Of a DNA stretch of 13,695 nucleotides, positions 1 through 5,799 are shown in pieces. The notes beneath the pieces were generated by a model that was not told the DNA's origin, did no database searches, and saw nothing but the letters and a program-made list of their open reading frames with translations. Each line of letters starts with the position of its first letter. Position 1 is the stretch's first letter. Made by a program: the position numbers and the translations under genes. This DNA comes from Cyclobacteriaceae bacterium (GTDB lineage Bacteria > Bacteroidota > Bacteroidia > Cytophagales > Cyclobacteriaceae), in contig WGED01000294.1 of NCBI GenBank assembly GCA_015492915.1, positions 1-13,695 of the forward strand, in the 5' to 3' direction.

Positions 1-1
1 A

Positions 2-88
2 TATTATTTAACAAAACTTGGCAAAGAAGTTCTGATTATTGCTGAAAAACTCAAGGAAACCCTCTTTGTCCCGGCATTGAATTATTAA
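2..88 (+). CDS. C-terminal end of an unidentified protein (5' truncated by window edge)
   Basis: Frame 2 is open from the window edge to a TAA at 86-88, giving 28 residues that include LTKLGKEVLIIAEKL. The pattern 'Y-LT-x-x-G-K-x-V' followed by an amphipathic helix resembles the wing and last helix of winged-helix regulators (HxlR, MarR or PadR-like). This is only a resemblance over a very short stretch. The gene converges on the CoA-binding protein gene, whose stop lies 66 bp further on. Product unidentified. Confidence 0.4.
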   Translation, partial: YYLTKLGKEVLIIAEKLKETLFVPALNY

Positions 89-128
89 ACTTTTGCCATA
101 AAATACACAAATATTAGTTGTTAGGTAC

Positions 129-144
129 TATTGAGAATTTTGGG
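129..144 (-). repeat. Solo end of the 189-bp miniature element
   Basis: The 16 bases TATTGAGAATTTTGGG are identical to the reverse complement of the outer left end of the 189-bp elements at 3836-4024 and 8225-8413. The next bases, CTTAA, resemble TTTAA, the reverse complement of the left flank of copy 1. Inward, AGGT precedes TATTG as in the element, but with two extra bases. No second end is visible, so this may be the remnant of a decayed copy. It lies between two convergent genes, just beyond the stop of the CoA-binding protein gene. Confidence 0.45.
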
Positions 145-154
145 CTTAAAGAAA

Positions 155-520
155 CTAAAACTGTCCCGTGCTCAACAAAACGAGGTTACAAGCAAATTCC
201 ACATCAATCCCTGCTTCTTCTGCCAGCCTCGCCAGCGCTGGGTTTTCTGTGCCTGGATTGAAAATAATTCGCTTTGGTTTCAAGCTCAATATGTAATTGT
301 ACCAATCCCTTTGGTTTATAGGATTTATATACAAAGTTACAGTATGCACATCATTTATCGGGGGTTTTGTACGAAGGTCTAATATCTGCTTACCAAACAT
401 CTCCCCTTTCTTTATACCAACCGGAATGCATTCATGTCCCTCTTCATTGAGCATTCTGCATGCTGCCCAGGAATATCTGGTGGGGTTTGGGCTGGCGCCG
501 ATTACAACAGTTTTTTTCAT
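155..520 (-). CDS. CoA-binding domain protein (small Rossmann-fold, YccU-like)
   Basis: A 121-residue single-domain protein that probably binds CoA or a related nucleotide in the cytoplasm; its physiological role is unknown. The N-terminus MKKTVVIGASPNPTRYSWAA has the beta strand and glycine-rich turn of the CoA-binding fold seen in succinyl-CoA synthetase alpha subunits. The C-terminal half has the family's conserved 'FNPGTENP' segment (about residues 86-93) and an 'EFACNLVLL' segment near residues 107-115, ending a few residues later. The length matches stand-alone family members (roughly 120-140 residues). The start is the ATG at 518-520, which gives the canonical N-terminus. It is transcribed away from the sigma factor gene and is probably monocistronic. 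It shows no sign of a transferase or ligase domain. Confidence 0.85.
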   Translation of the reverse strand: MKKTVVIGASPNPTRYSWAACRMLNEEGHECIPVGIKKGEMFGKQILDLRTKPPINDVHTVTLYINPINQRDWYNYILSLKPKRIIFNPGTENPALARLAEEAGIDVEFACNLVLLSTGQF

Positions 521-584
521 ACCTGTCTCTATTTTTAACTTCTTAAAAAAATTACATGAATACCATATGCATTTACTCTCCCGG

Positions 585-592
585 CAAATATA
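585..592 (-). promoter_or_regulatory. Candidate -7 box for the CoA-binding protein gene
   Basis: On the minus strand the bases read TATATTTG, a full match to the Bacteroidota -7 consensus TAnnTTTG. They lie about 65 bp before the ATG. A weak -33 match (TTAG against TTTG) lies 21 bp upstream. Such a box occurs often by chance in AT-rich DNA. Confidence 0.35.
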
Positions 593-614
593 ATGGCTTA
601 AAAAAGTATAACCC

Positions 615-622
615 TAAATTTG
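615..622 (+). promoter_or_regulatory. Candidate -7 box for the ECF sigma cluster
   Basis: TAAATTTG matches TAnnTTTG and lies 67 bp before the proposed TTG start of the sigma factor gene. No good -33 TTTG is visible; the bases 19 bp upstream are AATG. The site where that element would sit overlaps the -7 box of the divergent gene, so the two promoters could interfere with each other. The poor -33 would also fit dependence on an alternative sigma factor, but this is inference. Confidence 0.35.
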
Positions 623-689
623 CCTTTTTGTTGGAAGCATTAAACCATTCGGGCAACCGGATATCTAATACAGCATAATCACTTTTGTT

Positions 690-1229
690 TTGGACGACAA
701 GGATTTACTTTTAAAGCTGGCAAACCCGGAAACACGAAATTACGGTTTCAATTTGCTCGTACGTGAGTATCAGCAAAAAATCTACTGGCTTATCCGAAAA
801 ATGGTCATTGACCATGACGATGCCGATGATCTCGTTCAGGAAGTGTTTATCAAGATATGGAAGAACCTTGATTCCTTTAGAGAAGACTCCAGGCTTTATA
901 CCTGGATATACCGTATTGCTACAAACGAAACACTTAACTTCCTGCGAAAAAAGAAAAACAAATATTTCTTGCCAATTCATGACGTGCAGGGAGAATTGAA
1001 CAAAAAATTAAGCGGCAGTTCTTATATTGACGGCAATGATATACAAATGAAACTGCAAAAAGCTCTGCTCACACTGCCGGATAAGCAGCGGCTGGTTTTC
1101 AACATGAAATATTTTGACGATATGAAATATGAAGAAATAGCAGAAATTACGGGTACTTCAGTAGGCAGTTTGAAAGCCAGTTACCACCATGCAGTAAAGA
1201 AAATCGAAGAATATTTAAAAAATCATTAA
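690..1229 (+). CDS. ECF-family RNA polymerase sigma factor
   Basis: A 179-residue sigma factor with only regions 2 and 4. Region 2 spans about residues 20-90 and includes 'DDADDLVQEVFIKIW' (43-57), the core-binding part, and 'TWIYRIATNETLNFLRKKK' (71-89), the -10 recognition and melting part. Region 4 spans about 119-175, with 'LTLPDKQRLVFNMKYFDDM' followed by the helix-turn-helix 'YEEIAEITGTSVGSLKASY'. The start is taken as the TTG at 690: an in-frame TAA lies at 666-668, and no ATG or GTG gives a full region 2 in between. The gene leads a rightward cluster with a membrane protein 43 bp downstream, the usual arrangement of an ECF sigma factor and its regulator. Promoter targets cannot be read from the sequence. 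Confidence 0.95.
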   Translation: MDDKDLLLKLANPETRNYGFNLLVREYQQKIYWLIRKMVIDHDDADDLVQEVFIKIWKNLDSFREDSRLYTWIYRIATNETLNFLRKKKNKYFLPIHDVQGELNKKLSGSSYIDGNDIQMKLQKALLTLPDKQRLVFNMKYFDDMKYEEIAEITGTSVGSLKASYHHAVKKIEEYLKNH

Positions 1230-1272
1230 ACCTTTAACATTGGGCAAAGTCTAAAAAGCAAAACCTGAAAAG

Positions 1273-1704
1273 ATGAAACTGGAAGACATAACTAAGAAAA
1301 ACATTTTCAAAGTTCCTGACGAATACTTTGACGATTTGCCAATGAGGATCCAGTCCAGGATTGATGAAGAAAAGACGGCAGTGCATCCTGGATTTGATCG
1401 GGGGCTGATATGGAAGATAGCGGCTCCTGCACTCGCGGCCATACTGATGATCTTCTTTTTCATTAACAGACCCGAAAGTGACCAGGTGCAAAGCCCTGAA
1501 GAACTGCTGTCTCAGGTGAGCACAGAAGATGTAATCGCTTATCTTGAGATGACAGACATTACGACAGACGATATCATAGAAGAAATTGATTTTTCAGACA
1601 TCAACATGGAATTTGACGAAGGAGTAATACTCGATCTGCAACTCGATGAAGAAGAGATTGATGTGCTGCTCGATGACTATGGCATTGATAATGAAACATT
1701 ATAA
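1273..1704 (+). CDS. Single-pass membrane protein, putative anti-sigma factor
   Basis: 143 residues. A short N-terminal segment (1-45), predicted cytoplasmic, carries 'IFKVPDEYFDDLPMRI'. I associate such 'FKVPxxYFxxL' motifs with small Bacteroidota proteins encoded beside ECF sigma genes. One hydrophobic helix follows at about residues 46-64 (IWKIAAPALAAILMIFFFI). The rest (66-143) is strikingly acidic, rich in Asp, Glu and Ile, and should face the periplasm if the N-terminus is inside. The position between the sigma factor and a Spy-like protein suggests it tethers or inhibits the sigma factor. It has no zinc-binding anti-sigma motif (HxxxCxxC), so it is not a classical ZAS protein. Gene calling is secure; the anti-sigma role is inference. 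Confidence 0.7.
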   Translation: MKLEDITKKNIFKVPDEYFDDLPMRIQSRIDEEKTAVHPGFDRGLIWKIAAPALAAILMIFFFINRPESDQVQSPEELLSQVSTEDVIAYLEMTDITTDDIIEEIDFSDINMEFDEGVILDLQLDEEEIDVLLDDYGIDNETL

Positions 1705-1728
1705 CCGAATACTAAAACACTAAAAATA

Positions 1729-2220
1729 ATGAAACGGTTAAGCATAATTCTGATAGCATTTTTCCTTGCATTTGGCGCTTTAGCCCAAAGCAAGGAGGCC
1801 ATGAGAAAAATTGAAAGTGCGCGTATAGCGCTCATCACTGAGCGGTTGGGCCTGACACCTGAGCAAGCAGAAAAATTCTGGCCCGTATACCGCGAATATG
1901 AAATGCAGCAAAGAGCATTGCGTAAGCAGTTCAGAGAAGCTCGCAAAAACATCGACATGGAAAACATCACAGAAGAACAAGGCAAGGAGTTGATGCAGAT
2001 CATGATGGATTTGAAACAAAAAGAACTGAATCTGGAAAAAGAATACTCCAAACGACTCACACGCGTTATCAGCACACAACAACTCCTGAAATTGAGGGCC
2101 GCCGAAAAAGACTTCCAAAGGATGTTGCTGAAAAGGCTGCAACATCAGCGTGACCGCCAGATGCAGAACAGGAAGATGATGGAACGCCGTGAGATGTTCA
2201 GAGACAGAAGAAATAACTGA
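1729..2220 (+). CDS. Spy/CpxP-like periplasmic protein ('sensor of ECF-type sigma factor' type)
   Basis: 163 residues with a cleavable signal peptide (MKRLSIILIAFFLAFGALAQ, cut after residue 20 or nearby). The mature part is almost entirely helical and very rich in Lys, Arg, Glu and Gln. It contains the LTxxQ-type signature 'LGLTPEQAEKFWPVYREYE' (40-58), a degenerate second copy 'ITEEQGKELM' (80-89), and 'ISTQQLLKLRAAEKDFQRML' (114-133). These features match Spy/CpxP-type periplasmic chaperone or stress-sensor proteins, and in Bacteroidota similar proteins are annotated as sensors of ECF sigma factors. The gene starts 24 bp after the membrane protein gene and is probably co-transcribed with it. 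The C-terminal 30 residues form a very basic, Met- and Arg-rich tail. Confidence 0.8.
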   Translation: MKRLSIILIAFFLAFGALAQSKEAMRKIESARIALITERLGLTPEQAEKFWPVYREYEMQQRALRKQFREARKNIDMENITEEQGKELMQIMMDLKQKELNLEKEYSKRLTRVISTQQLLKLRAAEKDFQRMLLKRLQHQRDRQMQNRKMMERREMFRDRRNN

Positions 2221-2294
2221 GGTGCCGGATAGTTACTCCGTGCCCCAGCTTTGTATACATTGCATATTACCTGTTTAAGTAAATTACCATTGCC

Positions 2295-3386
2295 TTGAAA
2301 AATTTTACAAGACTATTCTTGCTACCCGGAATTGTCCTTTTTTCCTTCTCAGTGGAGGCATGGTCGCAACATGATGGTGAATACGACTCATTGCTCAGTT
2401 ACTATTTAAAAAAAGATTCGATTCTTCTCGATGAACTCGAAAAGCAACTGGCTGATGATTCGCTAAGTATTTTTGATCTCATCGACAGCCTGATCAATAC
2501 GGATTACCGCTTTTCGCAACTCACAATCAGGACAGGTTACACAAGCGATATTACCTATGCGGGCCGGAATTTCGGCATCAGTCAGTATGGCTTCAATGCC
2601 GGGCTGGCCTATTATCATAAAACAGGCCTCTTTGCTGATGTATCAGGCTATTGGAACAGTGATCTCAATCCCAGTTATAATCCTACGATAACGACCATTG
2701 GTTACATGGGCAATCTTACCGGTAATTGGCTGTTTACTTTGAGTTATGAATACTATTTCTATAACATGCCCGAAGACGATCTGACATGGTACCCGCTCAC
2801 CAACAGCCTGAATGCAACCTCATATTATGAATTATGGAATTTTACGTTATCGGCAGATTATTCGTTTCTCTTTGGTGAGCAAACTGCACACCGTGCACGG
2901 CTCGGACTATTTTATACTTTTGCGAAAAATAACTGGGGCATTATAGACAGGTTCGTTGTAATGCCGACGGTAACCATGCTGATGGGCAATGCAGATATTT
3001 ACCAGGTAACCCCTGTTTACCCGGAAATGAACCTTGAGACACGACTTGAAATCCGGCAAATTATGTTCAGGGAATACGGCGAGATGTTTATCCGTTATCT
3101 TTGGCGCAATGCACGCGACAAATATCTGAAGCTTGAAAAACTGACCTTTATCCAATATCAGGACGAGCTGACGGACTATATCGTCACCTCCGACAATGTG
3201 TTTGGAATTATGAATTACAGTTTTTCCATACCCATATATTTTTATATCAACAACTTTACTTTCGCGCTCAGCTATCATTATAATATCCCCGTGGCACTGC
3301 CCGGCGAAAACCTCGATCTCGAGCCCAACAGCTATGTAGGTGTGGCATTGCTGTATAATATCCCGTTCAGAAAAAAAGACAAATAG
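2295..3386 (+). CDS. Predicted outer-membrane beta-barrel protein of unknown function
   Basis: 363 residues. The N-terminus is a signal peptide (hydrophobic to about residue 20, probable cleavage near 'AWSQ'), followed by an acidic helical stretch (28-68). From residue 70 on the sequence is a run of amphipathic strands rich in Tyr, Trp and Phe with short turns, for example 'QYGFNAGLAYYHKTGLFADV' and 'YFYINNFTFALSYHYNIPVA'. This pattern is typical of transmembrane beta-barrels; I count roughly ten to fourteen candidate strands. The protein ends in 'NIPFRKKDK' rather than a terminal Phe. The start is the TTG at 2295, which gives a complete signal peptide. It lies 74 bp after the Spy-like gene on the same strand. 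It could be the sensed or regulated porin-like partner of the sigma cluster, but no specific family was recognised. Confidence 0.7.
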   Translation: MKNFTRLFLLPGIVLFSFSVEAWSQHDGEYDSLLSYYLKKDSILLDELEKQLADDSLSIFDLIDSLINTDYRFSQLTIRTGYTSDITYAGRNFGISQYGFNAGLAYYHKTGLFADVSGYWNSDLNPSYNPTITTIGYMGNLTGNWLFTLSYEYYFYNMPEDDLTWYPLTNSLNATSYYELWNFTLSADYSFLFGEQTAHRARLGLFYTFAKNNWGIIDRFVVMPTVTMLMGNADIYQVTPVYPEMNLETRLEIRQIMFREYGEMFIRYLWRNARDKYLKLEKLTFIQYQDELTDYIVTSDNVFGIMNYSFSIPIYFYINNFTFALSYHYNIPVALPGENLDLEPNSYVGVALLYNIPFRKKDK

Positions 3387-3454
3387 CAATGCTCCTCCGA
3401 TCGAAGCGTCCGTTTCGGGCCATCCTGTCGCAAACCCGTCTCTGATAGCTCACG

Positions 3455-3479
3455 CATGAGAAAGCGGCCATTTTTCATG
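3455..3479. repeat. Short palindrome, CATGAAAAA/TTTTTCATG family, member 1
   Basis: The arms CATGAGAAA and TTTTTCATG pair at 8 of 9 positions around the spacer GCGGCCA. It belongs to a set of five similar palindromes in this window, all intergenic. Confidence 0.65.
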
Positions 3480-3520
3480 AACAAAAGAATAATTGAATAT
3501 TGAACAGCTTTATCCGGCTA

Positions 3521-3621
3521 CGTCATTCTGAGGGTGCAGCACGAAGAATCTGGTGATATGGACCACAAACCATCGCCATCATGTTGACAAAGGGAGACCC
3601 TTCGCTCTGCTCAGGGTGACG
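3521..3621. repeat. Imperfect inverted repeat of the CGTCATTCTGAG type
   Basis: The left arm begins CGTCATTCTGAG and continues to CGAAGAATCT (3521-3551). The right arm contains AGACCCTTCGCTC and ends CTCAGGGTGACG (about 3595-3621). The reverse complement of the right arm reads CGTCACCCTGAG...CGAAGGGTCT, so the two arms match except for several substitutions and extra bases in the middle. From memory, intergenic repeats of the form GTCATTCTGAGCGAAGCGAAGAATCT are dispersed through many Bacteroidota genomes. This is probably a REP-like repeat of that class. Confidence 0.7.
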
Positions 3622-3677
3622 GGTATGAGAAAATGATGATTATTCCCTTCGCGCACTCTTTTATTCCCTAAAGGGAC

Positions 3678-3720
3678 CCTGCGCGTGGGATGCCCCTCCA
3701 GAAATCAGGGGTGGCGCAGG
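3678..3720. repeat. Long hairpin with GC-rich stem
   Basis: CCTGCGC (3678-3684) is perfectly complementary to GCGCAGG (3714-3720), and inside it CCCCT (3693-3697) pairs with AGGGG (3707-3711). No T-tract follows, so it does not look like a simple intrinsic terminator. It ends exactly where palindrome member 2 begins. Confidence 0.6.
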
Positions 3721-3748
3721 CCATGAAAGAACGGCCATTTTCTCATGG
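3721..3748. repeat. Short palindrome family, member 2
   Basis: CCATGAAAGAA and TTTTCTCATGG pair at 9 of 11 positions around the spacer CGGCCA. That spacer is almost the same as in member 1 (GCGGCCA), which suggests the two derive from one ancestor. Confidence 0.65.
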
Positions 3749-3776
3749 CAGCATCATTGCAGGCTGGTGGAGGCCC

Positions 3777-3802
3777 CGGAATTCTGCTTCGCACAGAATC
3801 CG
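3777..3802. repeat. Hairpin
   Basis: CGGA-ATTCTG pairs with CAGAAT-CCG around CTTCGCA, with a one-base bulge. It lies 29 bp before the duplicated TTAAA that flanks the 189-bp element. Confidence 0.5.
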
Positions 3803-3835
3803 AGGACTAACGCTCCTTGTTTTTGTTTTATTAAA

Positions 3836-4024
3836 CCCAAAATTCTCAATAACCTTTCTATTCCGACCTTAAATTACTTCAAAATCAGACACTTCGTTCA
3901 CGTTTGATTCGTCACCATAAAGGTGCATTATGCCTCCTCATCAAACGTGCTGATTTTCTTCCCGCCCTGGCGGGACAAGTTGTACTTTAACCTCTCATCG
4001 CGAAATCCTGGTGAGAATTTTGGG
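3836..4024 (+). mobile_element. 189-bp MITE-like element, copy 1
   Basis: The element starts CCCAAAATTCTCA and ends TGAGAATTTTGGG, a perfect 13-bp terminal inverted repeat. It is bounded by the direct repeat TTAAA at 3831-3835 and 4025-4029, the expected 5-bp target-site duplication. Internal arms can fold: AAAATCAG (3881-3888) with CTGATTTT (3950-3957), CACGTTTGAT (3899-3908) with ATCAAACGTG (3940-3949), CACC (3913-3916) with GGTG (3922-3925), and a tight hairpin TCCCGCC/GGCGGGA (3960-3975). It encodes no protein, so it would need a transposase supplied elsewhere. A second copy of exactly the same length lies at 8225-8413, with 6 differences counted by eye. The CC-ending termini and 5-bp duplication are loosely like IS1380-family elements, but I cannot assign a family. 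Confidence 0.85.
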
Positions 4025-4061
4025 TTAAACAACATAATCGTAGTACCCGGGCCTCAGCGAA

Positions 4062-4100
4062 GCTTTGTGGGCATGCAGTACCGGGCCTGTACCGCAAAGC
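4062..4100. repeat. Hairpin
   Basis: GCTTTGTGG (4062-4070) pairs with CCGCAAAGC (4092-4100) over nine positions, one of them G-T. The inside holds GTAC twice, which can extend the fold. Just upstream, TACCCGGGCCT is nearly repeated as TACCGGGCCT. Function unknown. Confidence 0.5.
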
Positions 4101-4130
4101 GGGAACCCTCTGAGAGGAAATAACGCATTT

Positions 4131-4155
4131 CCATGAAAAAATGATGATTTTTCAT
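4131..4155. repeat. Short palindrome family, member 3, next to the xseA promoter
   Basis: CATGAAAAA and TTTTTCAT pair around ATGATGA. It ends 1 bp before the proposed -33 box of the xseA promoter, a position where a bound protein could affect transcription. It is nearly identical to member 5 (7923-7947). Confidence 0.65.
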
Positions 4156-4156
4156 T

Positions 4157-4187
4157 TTTGAAAAACCGTCATTAACTCATAGCTTTA
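4157..4187 (+). promoter_or_regulatory. Candidate promoter of xseAB
   Basis: TTTG (4157-4160), a 19-bp spacer, then TAGCTTTA (4180-4187). This matches the Bacteroidota consensus TTTG-N19-21-TAnnTTTG at all but the last base. The predicted start of transcription would be about 20-25 bp before the xseA ATG. Confidence 0.5.
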
Positions 4188-4216
4188 TCATCACCGAAAA
4201 TAATCATCAAAATTCC

Positions 4217-5536
4217 ATGGAGCACCTGTCGCTGTACGAGCTGAACCAACTGATCGGGGAAACGCTGGCCGTTCAACTCGAGCCCTCCTATTGGGTGGTA
4301 GCGGAGATCGGCGAGATGCGCATACACCGCTCTGGGCACTGCTACATGGAATTGGTGGAAAAAGAAGGCGACAAGATCAAAGCCAAGATGCGGGCCACGA
4401 TATGGTCGTACACCTGGCGCAACCTGAGCGGCTGGTTTGAAAGCCTGACGGGGCAGAGTCTGAAAGCAGGCATGAAAATACTCTTCAATGCCAAAGTGCA
4501 GTTCCATGAAGTTTATGGCCTCTCGCTCAACATCCAGGACATCGACGCGCAATACACCCTCGGCGAGCGCGCCAGAAGGCGCAAAGAGATCATCGACAGA
4601 CTCATGGCCGACGGTGTGTTCGAGATGAACAAAGAACTCGATCTGCCCCTCGTGCCGCAGCACATCGCCGTCATCAGCAGTGAGACGGCCGCGGGCTTCG
4701 GCGATTTCATGGATCAACTCAGGAATAACGAACAGGGTTATCACTTTGCCGTTAGGCTGTTTCCGGCCATCATGCAGGGGGAGCGCGCGGAGGCCTCCAT
4801 CATCAACGCCATGCATCGCGTGCATGAGAAAATGGCCTTTTTTGACCTGCTCGTCATCATCAGGGGCGGCGGTGCCTCGCTCGACCTCGACTGCTTCGAT
4901 TCCTACGAGCTGGGCAGCCACATCGCGCAGTTCCCGCTGCCGGTCATCACGGGCATCGGTCACGAGCGCGACGAGACCATCGCCGACATGGTGGCCCACA
5001 CACGCATGAAGACGCCCACCGCTGTCGCGGAATTCGTTATCACAGGCATGCAGAATTTCGAAATGCGGCTCGACGATCATTTCGAAGTGCTCACTTCCGC
5101 CCTCAGCACCGTCACGGAGCAGGAAGCCACACGGCTCGATCAGTTATCATTCAGATTTCATAAAGGCGTGCAGCAACTGATCCACGAGCAAAACATAATG
5201 CTGAGCCGTCTGTGGCAAAGGCTCTCTTTCAGCTATGAAAAATCACTGAATTCTCATGAACTGGCCCTCGATCAGCTTGGGGAGAGGTTGAAGAATGCAC
5301 CCTTTCTTTTCATGAAAAATCAGCTAAAAACCATAGAACACCTCGAAAAGGAGCTTGAGATGCTTAACCCGGAGAACGTACTCAGGCGCGGCTACAGTAT
5401 CACCACCCTCGGCGGCGTGAATATCAATAAATTGCCCGAAATCCATGATGGCGCCACCATCATATCCGTCACGGCCAGGCATAAAATCGAAAGTAAAGTG
5501 TCAAAATCAGAAAAAAGAAAAGATCATGACAACTAA
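4217..5536 (+). CDS. xseA: Exodeoxyribonuclease VII large subunit
   Basis: A 439-residue catalytic subunit of exonuclease VII, which degrades single-stranded DNA to short acid-soluble oligonucleotides and works in the cytoplasm with several small XseB subunits. The N-terminal OB-fold, which binds single-stranded DNA, covers about residues 4-112 (for example 'LYELNQLIGETL', 'SGHCYMELVEK'). The central catalytic domain has 'IAVISSETAAGFGDF' (150-164), 'IIRGGGASLDLDCFDSYEL' (214-232) and the strongly conserved 'ITGIGHERDETIADMVAH' (244-261) followed by 'KTPTAVAEF' (265-273). A long helical, coiled-coil-like part (about 276-385) precedes the C-terminal 'NPENVLRRGYSIT' (384-396). The length is normal. 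It overlaps xseB by 11 bp, which suggests translational coupling. Confidence 0.97.
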   Translation: MEHLSLYELNQLIGETLAVQLEPSYWVVAEIGEMRIHRSGHCYMELVEKEGDKIKAKMRATIWSYTWRNLSGWFESLTGQSLKAGMKILFNAKVQFHEVYGLSLNIQDIDAQYTLGERARRRKEIIDRLMADGVFEMNKELDLPLVPQHIAVISSETAAGFGDFMDQLRNNEQGYHFAVRLFPAIMQGERAEASIINAMHRVHEKMAFFDLLVIIRGGGASLDLDCFDSYELGSHIAQFPLPVITGIGHERDETIADMVAHTRMKTPTAVAEFVITGMQNFEMRLDDHFEVLTSALSTVTEQEATRLDQLSFRFHKGVQQLIHEQNIMLSRLWQRLSFSYEKSLNSHELALDQLGERLKNAPFLFMKNQLKTIEHLEKELEMLNPENVLRRGYSITTLGGVNINKLPEIHDGATIISVTARHKIESKVSKSEKRKDHDN

Positions 5537-5723
5537 GAAATTCAACTATAAAAAAACCCTCGAAGAGATCGAGACCATTGTTGAAAAGATCGAGACCGAA
5601 GAGGTGGATGTGGACGAACTGTCGGAACTCGTGAAGAAAGCCGCATCGCTGATAAAGCAATGCAAGGACAAACTCCGCGACACGGTCGACGAGCTCGAAA
5701 AGATCATGGAGAAGATGGAATAG
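5526..5723 (+). CDS. xseB: Exodeoxyribonuclease VII small subunit
   Basis: A 65-residue, almost wholly helical protein with the pattern 'FNYKKTLEEIETIVEKIE' then 'ELSELVKKAASLIKQCKDKL'. This matches the XseB family: an N-terminal 'Y--a---LE-Iv--LE' helix, a short turn and a second helix. XseB binds the XseA helical stalk. The ATG at 5526 overlaps the end of xseA (ATGACAACTAA). The frame stays open to an ATG at 5445, but the family's normal length and N-terminus favour 5526. Confidence 0.95.
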   Translation: MTTKKFNYKKTLEEIETIVEKIETEEVDVDELSELVKKAASLIKQCKDKLRDTVDELEKIMEKME

Positions 5724-5748
5724 CAATAACGGAAAGCTGAAATTTTGT

Positions 5749-5797
5749 GCTTCCGGCTTCCGGCTTCGAGCTTCCAGCTTCCAGCTTCGAGCTTTTT
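5749..5797. repeat. Tandem heptamer repeat (7 x 7 bp) between convergent genes
   Basis: Seven consecutive 7-bp units: GCTTCCG twice, GCTTCGA, GCTTCCA twice, GCTTCGA, GCTTTTT. It fills most of the 76-bp space between the xseB stop and the stop of the convergent esterase gene. The last unit gives a short T-run, and GGAAAGC upstream can pair with GCTTCC, so the region may act as a terminator. From memory, AGCTTCNAGCTTC-type repeats occur between genes in other Bacteroidota. Confidence 0.75.
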
Positions 5798-5799
5798 AT

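Larger units (their letters stand above)
3387..4216 (+). other. 830-bp non-coding gap packed with repeats and hairpins
   Basis: I find no credible gene here; short open frames (for example 3690-3872 and 3923-4123) run across repeats and have no protein-like composition. In order it holds: a short palindrome (3455-3479), an inverted repeat of the GTCATTCTGAG type (3521-3621), half of another palindrome (near 3625-3640, ATGAGAAAATGATGAT), a strong hairpin (3678-3720), a palindrome (3721-3748), a hairpin (3777-3802), the 189-bp element (3836-4024), a hairpin (4062-4100), a palindrome (4131-4155) and the xseA promoter. Confidence 0.8.

Noticed and set aside
3831..4030. CRISPR array or tandem repeat
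   Set aside because: The two 189-bp copies are 4.4 kb apart, with no regular short repeats or spacers; no CRISPR array is present anywhere in the window.
4172..5080. Long leftward open frame (302 codons) opposite xseA
   Set aside because: It lies wholly opposite strongly conserved xseA codons and its His/Asp/Val-rich composition is typical of an antisense shadow.
5311..5322. TTTTCATGAAAA palindrome inside xseA as another member of the palindrome family
   Set aside because: It lies in coding sequence, has no spacer, and its half-sites are in the inverted order relative to the intergenic family.
5445..5525. Longer xseB start at 5445
   Set aside because: It would add 27 residues coded inside xseA and absent from the normal XseB N-terminus; the ATG at 5526 gives the family length.
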